This document shows, piece after piece, positions 1 through 6,992 of a DNA stretch of 64,000 nucleotides (position 1 is the stretch's first letter; each line of letters opens with the position of its first letter). The stretch is from Aldehydirespirator sp965116965 (GTDB lineage Bacteria > Actinomycetota > Acidimicrobiia > Acidimicrobiales > Aldehydirespiratoraceae). The stretch is taken from NCBI GenBank assembly GCA_965116965.1, contig OZ220743.1, positions 3,906,001-3,970,000 on the forward strand, in the 5' to 3' direction. The notes under the pieces are model-generated. The model was not told the DNA's origin. It did no database searches and was given only the letters and a program-made list of their open reading frames with translations. Made by a program: the position numbers and the translations under genes.

Positions 1-431
1 CGGCGCCGGGCCTCGGCCGCTGCCATGCCGCGCTGCGACTGCCGGGCCAGCACCTTCTCGAGGGTCTCGGGGTCGTAACGGCTGACGATCACCGTGATGT
101 GGCACGTGCGCTTGCGAATGCGGGTGGCCCGTCCCCGGGCTCGGGGACGCCAGCGCTTGAGAGTGGGTCCCTCGTCGGCGTAGCAGGCCGACACGTAGAG
201 CTCGTCGACGTCGAGGCCGTCGTTGTGTTCGGCATTGGCGAGCGCCGACTCCAGCACCTTGCTGATGGGCAGGGCGACGTCGCGCTCGGAGAAGGCGAGG
301 ACGTCCCGCGCGTCGGCGCAGCCCTTTCCCCGGATGAGGTCGAGAACCTCGCGGGCCTTGTACGCCGAGGTTCGCACGTAGGAGGCTCGTGCCCGGGTTC
401 CGGGACGCTCGTTGGTCTTGGTGGAGACCAT
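1..431 (-). CDS. rplV: 50S ribosomal protein L22, C-terminus beyond window
   Basis: L22 binds 23S rRNA and lines the peptide exit tunnel. The reading frame starts with ATG at 431 and stays open to the window edge, giving at least 143 residues. The N-terminus (MVSTKTNERPGTRA) is followed by L22-like segments such as SAYKAREVLDLIRGK and the basic RWRPRARGRATRIRKRTCHI region. Typical L22 is about 110-115 residues, so this copy carries a C-terminal extension rich in Ala, Glu and Arg. Its ATG overlaps the TGA of rpsS by one base (TGATG), so the two are translationally coupled in the S10 operon. Rest of the gene is not visible. Confidence 0.93.
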   Translation of the reverse strand, partial: MVSTKTNERPGTRARASYVRTSAYKAREVLDLIRGKGCADARDVLAFSERDVALPISKVLESALANAEHNDGLDVDELYVSACYADEGPTLKRWRPRARGRATRIRKRTCHITVIVSRYDPETLEKVLARQSQRGMAAAEARR

Positions 432-709
432 CAGCGACGCGCCCCCCGCTCCTGGCCGGCGTGGAACCGGAACGTACGGGTCGGTGCGAACTCGCCGAGC
501 TTGTGCCCCACCATCGACTCGGTGATGTACACCGGCACATGCTTGCGACCGTCGTGCACCGCCAGGGTGTGCCCCACCATGTCGGGGATGATGGTGGACC
601 GGCGCGACCACGTCTTGACCACCCTCTTCTCGTTGCGCTCGTTGAGCTCGTCGATCTTGCGCAGCAGGTGGTCGTCCACGAAGGGACCCTTCTTGAGGCT
701 GCGGGGCAT
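431..709 (-). CDS. rpsS: 30S ribosomal protein S19
   Basis: S19 sits in the head of the small subunit and contacts the A-site tRNA region together with S13. The 92-residue product begins MPRSLKKGPFVDDHLL and contains the family signature WSRRSTIIPDMVGHTLAVHDGRKHVPV and GHKLGEFAPTRTF. Length matches the usual 91-93 residues. It lies 4 nt after rplB and overlaps rplV, so it is an interior gene of the S10 operon on the minus strand. Confidence 0.97.
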   Translation of the reverse strand: MPRSLKKGPFVDDHLLRKIDELNERNEKRVVKTWSRRSTIIPDMVGHTLAVHDGRKHVPVYITESMVGHKLGEFAPTRTFRFHAGQERGARR

Positions 710-713
710 GGCT

Positions 714-1550
714 CTACCTCCGGGTGCCGCGCCGGCGGCGGCGGCGAACGATCAGCTTGTCGGAGTCTTTGCGGCGGGCCCGGGTCCGTCCCTCGGGCTT
801 GCCCCAGGGCGAGACCGGGTGGCGCCCGCCCGAGGACTTGCCCTCGCCGCCGCCGAGGGGATGGTCCACCGGGTTCATGGCCACGCCCCGCGTCTGTGGG
901 CGCACGCCCTTCCAGCGGTTGCGGCCCGCCTTCCCGATCTTGGTGAGCTCGTGCTCGGAGTTGCCGACCTCACCGATCGTGGCCCGGCAGTCGATCGGCA
1001 CCCGCCTCATCTCCGTGCTGGGCAAGCGAAGGGTGGCGAAACGGCCCTCCTTGGCCACGAGCTGCACGCTGGCGCCCGCGCTGCGGCCCATACGGCCGCC
1101 CCCGCCCGGCTTCAACTCGACGTTGTGCACGACCGTGCCCACCGGGATGTAGCGCAGTGCCAAGGCGTTGCCGGGGCGGATCTCGGACCCCTGCCCCGAC
1201 ATGAGACGGTCGCCGACCTCCACGCCCTTGGGTGCCAGGATGTACCGCTTCTCTCCGTCGTGGTAGTGGAGCAACGCGATCCGGCAGGTGCGATTCGGGT
1301 CGTACTCGATGGCCGCCACCGTGGCCGGAATGTTGTCCTTGGTCCGGGTGAAGTCGATCCTGCGGTAGCGCTGCTTGTGTCCGCCGCCGCGGTGCCGGGC
1401 CGTCTTGCGCCCGTGGTTGTTGCGACCGCCGGTACCCGACTGCTTCACCAGCAGGCTGCGCTCAGGCTGGGTGCGGGTGATCTCCGAGAAGTCGGACGCG
1501 GTCTGGAAGCGGCGACCGGGGCTGGACGGTTTGCGTTTGCGGATCGCCAT
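714..1550 (-). CDS. rplB: 50S ribosomal protein L2
   Basis: L2 is a primary 23S rRNA-binding protein close to the peptidyl transferase centre. The 278-residue product has the N-terminal RNA-binding OB-like part (GRNNHGRKTARHRGGGHKQ) and the C-terminal SH3-like part ending in the conserved basic tail. The GVAMNPVDHPLGGGEGK segment includes the conserved histidine loop that points to the peptidyl transferase centre. Length is normal. It follows rplW by 2 nt in the S10 operon. Confidence 0.98.
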   Translation of the reverse strand: MAIRKRKPSSPGRRFQTASDFSEITRTQPERSLLVKQSGTGGRNNHGRKTARHRGGGHKQRYRRIDFTRTKDNIPATVAAIEYDPNRTCRIALLHYHDGEKRYILAPKGVEVGDRLMSGQGSEIRPGNALALRYIPVGTVVHNVELKPGGGGRMGRSAGASVQLVAKEGRFATLRLPSTEMRRVPIDCRATIGEVGNSEHELTKIGKAGRNRWKGVRPQTRGVAMNPVDHPLGGGEGKSSGGRHPVSPWGKPEGRTRARRKDSDKLIVRRRRRRGTRR

Positions 1551-1552
1551 GG

Positions 1553-1843
1553 TCAGGCCTCGAAGAGATCGATCGAGTCGCCCGCGGCCAGAGTGACCAG
1601 GGCGCGCTTGGTGTCGGCCCGCCGTCCCCAGGTGTTGTTGCGGCGGTTGTGCCGCCGCTTCCCCTTGCGGCGCAAGGTGTTGACCTTGACGACCTCCACC
1701 TCGAAGATCGCCTCCACCGCAGCCCGGATCTCAGGCTTGGTGGCCTCCGGGGCGACGATGAAGGTGTAGACGTTGTCGGCCAGCAGCGTGTAGCTCTTCT
1801 CCGACACGACGGGCCGCAGGATCACGTCGCGGTGATCACGCAT
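1553..1843 (-). CDS. rplW: 50S ribosomal protein L23
   Basis: L23 sits at the tunnel exit and is the docking point for trigger factor and SRP. The product contains VILRPVVSEKSYTLL, TFIVAPEATKPEIRAAVEAIFEVEVVKVNTL and the basic extension loop RRKGKRRHNRRNNTWGRR. I choose ATG at 1843 (96 residues), preceded by a GGGGGT ribosome-binding sequence. A GTG three codons upstream (1852) is possible. Either start overlaps the 3' end of rplD, giving translational coupling. Confidence 0.95.
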   Translation of the reverse strand: MRDHRDVILRPVVSEKSYTLLADNVYTFIVAPEATKPEIRAAVEAIFEVEVVKVNTLRRKGKRRHNRRNNTWGRRADTKRALVTLAAGDSIDLFEA

Positions 1844-2471
1844 CGCCGTCACCCCCGGACCCGGCGCCGGTGGGCAGGGTGTCCGACGTGAACACCACCA
1901 CGTCGCTGTTGAGCACGTCGTAGGTGTTCAGCTCGCGGTAGTGCAGGCAGTGCACTACCCCGAGATTGCGGAAGCTCTTCTGGGCGTCGGAATCATCGTC
2001 GCCCAGCACCACCAGGACCTTCCCCGTCGCTCCGATGGCGTCGAGGGCGGCCGCCGCGTCGCGGGTGCGGGGCTCGTCGAAGCGCCAGCGGTCGACGACG
2101 ATCACGCTGCCGGCGCGGGCCCGGTCCGACAGCGCGGAGACAAGGGCCAGACGCTTCATCTTCTTGGGGGTGCGCTGGCGGTAGTCGCGGGGCTTGGGGC
2201 CGTGGGCCGCGCCGCCACCCCGCCATTGGGGCGACCTGATGGACCCGTGGCGGGCCCGGCCGGTGCCCTTCTGGCGCCAGGGCTTCGAGCCGCCGCCGGC
2301 CACCTCGGCCCGGCCCTTGGTGCTGTGGGTGCCGGCCCGGCGGGCCGCCAGCTGTGCGTTCACCACCTGGTGCATCACGCCGATGTTGGGTTCCACGCCG
2401 AAGATCGAGTCATCGAGAACGACCTCGCCGACCTTGCGGCCCTTGGGAGAGACCACCCTCACCGGCTCCAT
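1836..2471 (-). CDS. rplD: 50S ribosomal protein L4
   Basis: L4 binds 23S rRNA, reaches into the exit tunnel and in many bacteria represses its own operon. The 211-residue product has the N-terminal VFGVEPN/IGVMHQVVNAQLAARRAGTHSTK segment, the long tunnel loop GGSKPWRQKGTGRARHGSIRSPQWRGGG and the C-terminal Rossmann-like domain with VVVDRWRF and NLGVVHCLHYRELNTYDVL. It lies 4 nt after rplC and overlaps rplW. A short Gly/Asp tail (GSGGDGDA) ends the protein. Confidence 0.97.
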   Translation of the reverse strand: MEPVRVVSPKGRKVGEVVLDDSIFGVEPNIGVMHQVVNAQLAARRAGTHSTKGRAEVAGGGSKPWRQKGTGRARHGSIRSPQWRGGGAAHGPKPRDYRQRTPKKMKRLALVSALSDRARAGSVIVVDRWRFDEPRTRDAAAALDAIGATGKVLVVLGDDDSDAQKSFRNLGVVHCLHYRELNTYDVLNSDVVVFTSDTLPTGAGSGGDGDA

Positions 2472-2475
2472 GGCG

Positions 2476-3111
2476 TCAGCCCTTCACCGCGTTGCGCACG
2501 ACGACGGTTCCGCCCTTGGGCCCGGGTACGGCCCCTTTCACCAGCAGCACCTCGGCTTCGGCGTCGGCCTTGACCACTTCGAGGTTGAGCGTCGTGACCC
2601 GGGTGGCTCCCGCACGGCCGGGCAGTTTCTTGCCCTTGAACACCCTCGAGGGGGTGGCGCACTGGCCGACCGCTCCAGGCTTGCGGTGCACCTTGTGGGC
2701 GCCGTGGCCGGCAGGCTGTCCCTTGAAGCCGTGGCGCTTCATGACGCCGGCGAATCCCTTGCCTTTGGACACCGCGGTCACGTCGACCTTCTCGCCGGAG
2801 CCGAGCAGGTCGACCGCGATCTCCTGGCCGACCGCGTACTCGCTCACGTCGTCGAGGCGCAGTTCCAGGACGGAACGGCCGGGGTCCACACCGGCCCGCT
2901 GGAAGTGCCCGGCCTCCGGTTGGGTGAGCCGGGCCGGATCGACCATGCCGTAGGTGACCTGTATCGCGCTGTAGCCGTCGTTCTCGTTGGTCTTCACCTG
3001 CACGACACGGCAGGGCGAGACGCGCAGGACGGTGACGCCGACGACTCGGTTGTTGTCGTCCCACACCTGGGTCATGCCGACCTTGGTGCCGACGATCGCC
3101 TTTGTGGCCAT
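2476..3111 (-). CDS. rplC: 50S ribosomal protein L3
   Basis: L3 is an early-assembly 23S rRNA-binding protein whose central loop approaches the peptidyl transferase centre. The 211-residue product starts MATKAIVGTKVGMTQVWDD and contains the loop RHGFKGQPAGHGAHKVHRKPGAVG. In most bacteria rpsJ is directly upstream. Here the upstream neighbour is a DUF4143 ATPase, and rpsJ lies about 6.5 kb away. rplC is therefore the first gene of this transcript, and a candidate promoter and a hairpin leader are visible upstream. Confidence 0.97.
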   Translation of the reverse strand: MATKAIVGTKVGMTQVWDDNNRVVGVTVLRVSPCRVVQVKTNENDGYSAIQVTYGMVDPARLTQPEAGHFQRAGVDPGRSVLELRLDDVSEYAVGQEIAVDLLGSGEKVDVTAVSKGKGFAGVMKRHGFKGQPAGHGAHKVHRKPGAVGQCATPSRVFKGKKLPGRAGATRVTTLNLEVVKADAEAEVLLVKGAVPGPKGGTVVVRNAVKG

Positions 3112-3153
3112 GGCCTGGTCCTGACATCTGGGCGCGAGCGCCGCTCACGCGAA

Positions 3154-3182
3154 CGCTCCGCTCGGGCTTGCCCGGCGGAGCG
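3154..3182 (-). promoter_or_regulatory. Stem-loop in the leader of rplC
   Basis: Two 7-nt arms (CGCTCCG and CGGAGCG) enclose a second GC-rich stem (CGGGC/GCCCG) with a very small loop. It lies 43-71 nt upstream of the rplC start, inside the transcript expected from the candidate promoter at 3293-3321. It may act like the L4-responsive leaders known for S10 operons. That role is inference only. Confidence 0.4.
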
Positions 3183-3292
3183 GCTACTAGGTTGTGCCAC
3201 ACGGTTCCCCGCGGTACCCACTGGGGATCCCACAAGGGCCTGTGCGGACGTCGATTTCGTACTCACCCCGGAAGGCCCGAGGCGAACCGCCG

Positions 3293-3321
3293 AGTGTAGC
3301 CGCGACGGCCCGACCCCCCAA
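3293..3321 (-). promoter_or_regulatory. Candidate sigma-70-type promoter for the truncated S10 operon
   Basis: On the minus strand TTGGGG and TACACT are separated by exactly 17 nt, resembling -35 and -10 boxes. The leader to rplC would be about 170 nt. A promoter is expected here because rplC has been separated from rpsJ and the upstream str genes. Confidence 0.4.
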
Positions 3322-3376
3322 CCCACACCAGACCCAGGCGGGGCAGTGTCAGGCCGACCGGCGCGGTGCGGTTGTA

Positions 3377-4633
3377 TCAGCTGTCGGGGGGCTGGCGCCA
3401 GAGGGTGCTGATGGGTAGCGCCCAGATGCGGTCGTCGATCGTGAATGGAAGATCTCCGGCGTAGAGCACCACGCCGAGGTGGAAGACATCTCCGAGCCGC
3501 TCCCTGAGCCACATCAGGCTCTTGGCGTCGCCTCGGTCGACGCTGGTCGCCGATTTCACCTCCAATGCGACGATCCGGCCCCGCCGCTCCAAGACGAAGT
3601 CGACCTCATGGCCCGACCGGTCGCGGAAGTGCAGCATCGCGGTCCGCTCGGACGCGGTCTCCAGGTGGGGGCGCAGCTCGGTGGCCACGAACGTCTCGAA
3701 GAGCTGCCCGACCAGGGTGGCGTCGCGGGCCAGGGATGCTTCGTCGGCGCCGAGGAGGTGCGCGGCCAGTCCGGGATCCACGATATGGACCTTGGGGGAG
3801 CGTGTGAGGCGGTACAGCCGCCTGGTGTGCCATGCGGGGATTCGCTGGACGATCGACAGGTCCTCCAGCAGCCCCAGATGGCTGTCGGCGGTGACCGCGG
3901 TGACGCCGGCGTCGCGGGCGGTGGCCTGCTTGTTGAGTTCCCGGCCGGTGCGCGCCGCGCACGACTCCAGCACAGCTCGGATCTTGTGGGGCCTGGGGGA
4001 TCCCCCCGCGAGCTGGGCCGCGTCCAGCTCCACGAGCTGTTCCGCGTAGGCGTCGAACCAGCGGGAGCGGTTGCGGGCCGACAGGCCCAGCGCATAGGGG
4101 AAGCGCCCGGCCACGATCCGCTCCAAGTACTCCGCCCTGGCCACGTCGGAGCGACCGCCGGCGGGCGGGTCGGCGGCGAACAGCGCGTCGATGGGGTTGT
4201 AGACGTCGTTGTGCTCGATCTCGCCCTGTGTCAGTCCCGACATCCGGACCCGGATGAGCCGGCCCGTGCCGGGCCAGGTGGGCGCCTGCCGGGCCGCCCG
4301 CACCGACCCGGTCAGGATGAAGCGGCCCGGGGTGCGGGCCGGGTCGGCGTCCACCGCCCGCTTCACGGCACCGATGATCTCGGGGGCCTCCTGCCACTCG
4401 TCGATGACGACCGTTCCGGACGAGACGGCCAGGACGCCGTCGGGGTCCTCGCGCACCGCCTGTGCCGGGCCCGACGTCGGGAGATCGATCACCGCGTCGG
4501 CGAACCGGCCCGCCGAGGTCGACTTGCCGCTGCCCCGAGCTCCCACGATCAGGATCGCCGGGAAGGCCGGCAGCAGCTCCTGCGCGATCAAGCGCTCGAC
4601 GATCCTCGGATAGCGGTCCGCCACATCGCCCAC
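3377..4633 (-). CDS. AAA-type ATPase with DUF4143 C-terminal domain
   Basis: The 418-residue protein has a Walker A motif GARGSGKST (residues 31-39), a Walker B-like VVIDE (75-79) and a C-terminal DUF4143-type region. That region ends in a PD-(D/E)XK-like signature, HEVDFVLE (D345) followed by ALEVK (E358, K360). Proteins of this architecture are common, often mobile, and of unknown cellular role. Start is GTG (MGDVADRYPRIVERL). It lies inside the interrupted S10 cluster, divergent from an AI-2E-family transporter, and its promoter region carries three 8-nt repeats at a 23-nt period, suggesting regulation. It has no functional link to the ribosomal genes around it that I can see. Confidence 0.85.
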   Translation of the reverse strand: MGDVADRYPRIVERLIAQELLPAFPAILIVGARGSGKSTSAGRFADAVIDLPTSGPAQAVREDPDGVLAVSSGTVVIDEWQEAPEIIGAVKRAVDADPARTPGRFILTGSVRAARQAPTWPGTGRLIRVRMSGLTQGEIEHNDVYNPIDALFAADPPAGGRSDVARAEYLERIVAGRFPYALGLSARNRSRWFDAYAEQLVELDAAQLAGGSPRPHKIRAVLESCAARTGRELNKQATARDAGVTAVTADSHLGLLEDLSIVQRIPAWHTRRLYRLTRSPKVHIVDPGLAAHLLGADEASLARDATLVGQLFETFVATELRPHLETASERTAMLHFRDRSGHEVDFVLERRGRIVALEVKSATSVDRGDAKSLMWLRERLGDVFHLGVVLYAGDLPFTIDDRIWALPISTLWRQPPDS

Positions 4634-4663
4634 CCTACCGCCACCACAACGTTCGTTCTATGC

Positions 4664-4717
4664 GATCTGCGAACATGGATTTATATGATCTGCGCACAAA
4701 CGACCCTACGATCTGCG
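4664..4717. repeat. Three GATCTGCG repeats at 23-nt period in a divergent promoter
   Basis: GATCTGCG occurs at 4664, 4687 and 4710, exactly 23 nt apart (about two helical turns). Flanking bases are partly conserved (TATGC, TATAT, CTAC before the core). The array sits between the divergent starts of the DUF4143 ATPase (4633) and the AI-2E-family transporter (4760). A TATAAA box lies between copies on the minus strand. An operator for a cooperatively binding regulator is the simplest reading. Confidence 0.6.
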
Positions 4718-4759
4718 TAAGTCCCCCTTCCGGCGGGTGCCGGTGGCTATGGTCCGGCG

Positions 4760-5854
4760 GTGGACGACGGCAGGACCGTTCCGGTCTGGGTGAAGCGGGC
4801 CATCGTCGGGTTCTGGGTCGGTGGCCTGCTCACCTTCTACGCCGTGGGCGTGATCCGGGCGCTGGGGACTCTGGTCGTGGTGCTGATCGTGTCGCTGTTC
4901 GCCGCGTTCGCGCTGGAGCCGGCCGTGAACGCCATGGCCCGCCGGGGCGTCCGCCGGGGCGTCGGCACCGCCATCGCGTTCCTGGTCGTCGCGGTGGCCG
5001 CCGCCGGCTTCTCGGCGCTGGTCGGCACTGCGCTCGCCTCCGAGACCACGAACCTGATCGACAAGGCGCCCGGCTACATCGACGACGTCGAGGGCTGGCT
5101 CGACGACGCCTTCGGCCTCGAGGTGGAGTTCGACACACTCAAGGACGAGTTCCTGACGGGCGGCGGGGCCCAGGACCTGGCCAGCCGGTTCGCCGACGAC
5201 GTGGTCAACGCCGGCGCGACGGTTGTGAGCCTGCTGTTCCACCTGTTCACCGCGGCCCTGTTCACCTTCTACCTGGTGGCCGACGGACCCAAGCTCCGCC
5301 GGATGGTGTCAGCCCGGCTGAGCGAGCGCCGGGCCGCACTGGTGACCGAGATCTGGGATCTGGCCATGAACAAGACCGGCGGCTACATCTACTCCCGCAC
5401 CATCCTCGCTGTGATCTCTGCGCTGGTGCACTGGATCGCCTTCCTGCTGCTCGACGTGCCGTCGCCGGTCGCCCTGGCCGTCTGGGTGGGTGTGATATCG
5501 CAGTTCATACCGGCGATCGGCGCCTACATCGCAGGGGTGCTGCCGGTGCTGGTGGCGCTGCTCCACGAGCCCCGCACCGGACTTTTTGCGCTGATCGTGA
5601 TCGTCGCCTATCAGCAGCTGGAGAACTACTTCCTGTCACCCCGGGTCACCGCCCACACCATGGAGATCCACGTCGCCCTGGCCTTGGGCTCAGTCATCGC
5701 CGGCACCGCGCTGCTCGGCATCGTGGGCGCCTTCCTGGCCCTGCCCGTCGCAGCCACCGCCCAAGCCTTCATCACCAGCTGGCTCGACCAGCGAGCCCGG
5801 CCCGCCGAGCCCGCGAACGACCATCCCGCAGACAGCGAACCAGCGGGCAACTGA
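4760..5854 (+). CDS. AI-2E family (PerM-like) membrane transporter
   Basis: A 364-residue polytopic membrane protein of the AI-2E/PerM family. Hydrophobic segments are visible near residues 11-31 and 31-50 (AIVGFWVGGLLTFYAVGVI, LVVVLIVSLFAAF), 70-90, 155-175, and a cluster from 205 to 335 with the family pattern VWVGVISQFIPAIGAYIAGVLPV and AYQQLENYFLSPRV. Family members export small molecules or ions (AI-2, Na+/H+), so substrate cannot be assigned. Start is GTG at 4760. It is a single gene, divergent from the ATPase and convergent with the TrpC-like gene. Confidence 0.88.
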   Translation: MDDGRTVPVWVKRAIVGFWVGGLLTFYAVGVIRALGTLVVVLIVSLFAAFALEPAVNAMARRGVRRGVGTAIAFLVVAVAAAGFSALVGTALASETTNLIDKAPGYIDDVEGWLDDAFGLEVEFDTLKDEFLTGGGAQDLASRFADDVVNAGATVVSLLFHLFTAALFTFYLVADGPKLRRMVSARLSERRAALVTEIWDLAMNKTGGYIYSRTILAVISALVHWIAFLLLDVPSPVALAVWVGVISQFIPAIGAYIAGVLPVLVALLHEPRTGLFALIVIVAYQQLENYFLSPRVTAHTMEIHVALALGSVIAGTALLGIVGAFLALPVAATAQAFITSWLDQRARPAEPANDHPADSEPAGN

Positions 5855-5959
5855 CCTGCGAGGACGCGGACTTGCCGCTCTGGCGACTGTGATCAGCGCC
5901 TACAGCCACCAACTGAACAGAGCGTGCCCTAGGTTCGCGTCAGCCGCTACAGCGGTTGC

Positions 5960-6757
5960 TCACACCGTCGGCAGCGGCTCGGGGGACCGGAGCCGCTGCA
6001 GCGCAGCAATCGGATCCGGGGCGGTCACCAATGCCTCACCGATCAGCGCGGCGTCGTATCCGGCGTCTTCGACAGCAGCCAGAGCCGTCCCGCCGGGGAC
6101 GCCGATTCCCGAGGCGGCGACCTTGACGATTCCGGGATCGAGCTGGTCGAACATGCGGCTCATCGCAACCGCTTTGCCGTAGTCCACCGTGAACTCGGCA
6201 GACTTCGGGTCGTCGCGCTGGTTGACGGCGATCATGTACGCCCCTTGCTGGACGGCGACCCCCAACTCCCCTTCTGTGCGCACTTCCGTGAGCACATCCA
6301 TCCCGAGTGTGAGCGCCAGCTCCTGCAGCGGTCGGACGTTCTCGGCCCCCACATCGGCCAGGATCAGGAGCAGAGCGTCCGCCCCCATCGCACGCGACTC
6401 GTGAACGTGCCGTGGCGTAGTCACGAAGTCCTTGCGCAACACCGGGATGCCGACGGCGGAACGTGCATCGCGCAGGTCCTGGGGCGATCCGCTGAAACGG
6501 TCCGGGTCGGTGAGCACGGAGAGGCAGGCTGCCCCCCCGGCCTCGTAGGCCCGAGCGAGTGATGCGGCATCGGCATCCATCCGCATCTCACCTCGCGACG
6601 GCGAGCGCCGCTTGATCTCCGCGATGATCGCTATGCCCTCAGCGGTCAGCGCGTCCCGGAAGCGGTGGCCGACGCTGGCAGGCTGATGGGACTCTGGGGC
6701 GCGGGTCATGGCTGCTCGTGTCTCACGTCTACCGAATGTACCGGGCGTAGGGACCAT
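5960..6757 (-). CDS. Indole-3-glycerol-phosphate synthase-like protein (TrpC family)
   Basis: A (beta/alpha)8 protein of the TrpC family. Seen motifs are AEIKRRSPSRG, VLTDPDRFSGS, PVLRKDFV, DALLLILADV, DVLTEVRTEGEL, AVNQRD and LIGEALV. These match most residues known to act in indole-3-glycerol phosphate synthase. However the usual SESG/AESG stretch reads AASG, so the conserved Glu (E210 of the Sulfolobus enzyme) is Ala. The N-terminal part before AEIK is about 45 residues, shorter than usual. No other trp gene is nearby. It may be a functional TrpC or a diverged paralogue. The start is uncertain (ATG 6757 or ATG 6712); neither has a strong ribosome-binding sequence. Confidence 0.8.
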   Translation of the reverse strand: MVPTPGTFGRRETRAAMTRAPESHQPASVGHRFRDALTAEGIAIIAEIKRRSPSRGEMRMDADAASLARAYEAGGAACLSVLTDPDRFSGSPQDLRDARSAVGIPVLRKDFVTTPRHVHESRAMGADALLLILADVGAENVRPLQELALTLGMDVLTEVRTEGELGVAVQQGAYMIAVNQRDDPKSAEFTVDYGKAVAMSRMFDQLDPGIVKVAASGIGVPGGTALAAVEDAGYDAALIGEALVTAPDPIAALQRLRSPEPLPTV

Positions 6758-6992
6758 AGATCGCAGGTCCCTCCTCCGGCCGGAACTCTAGTGCGACTCA
6801 AGGGGCGCTCACCGGGAAGCTCGCGGCGGACGCCGTGGGGCTGGTTCTCAACGAGGCGCTTCCGCTTGCGTCGGTGGCCGAGCGTTGGTGCGAACACGCG
6901 ACATCCACCCCCAACGATCGCCTTCCCCCTACGGTGCCTTGTCACACCCTGGATCTAAGGTTCGGCTCTGACAAGCCGCTAAAGGGTACGAC

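Noticed and set aside
99..1769. A 556-codon plus-strand frame opposite the S10 operon
   Set aside because: It is the complement of rpsS, rplB and rplW, which match known families fully; high GC keeps the opposite frame open.
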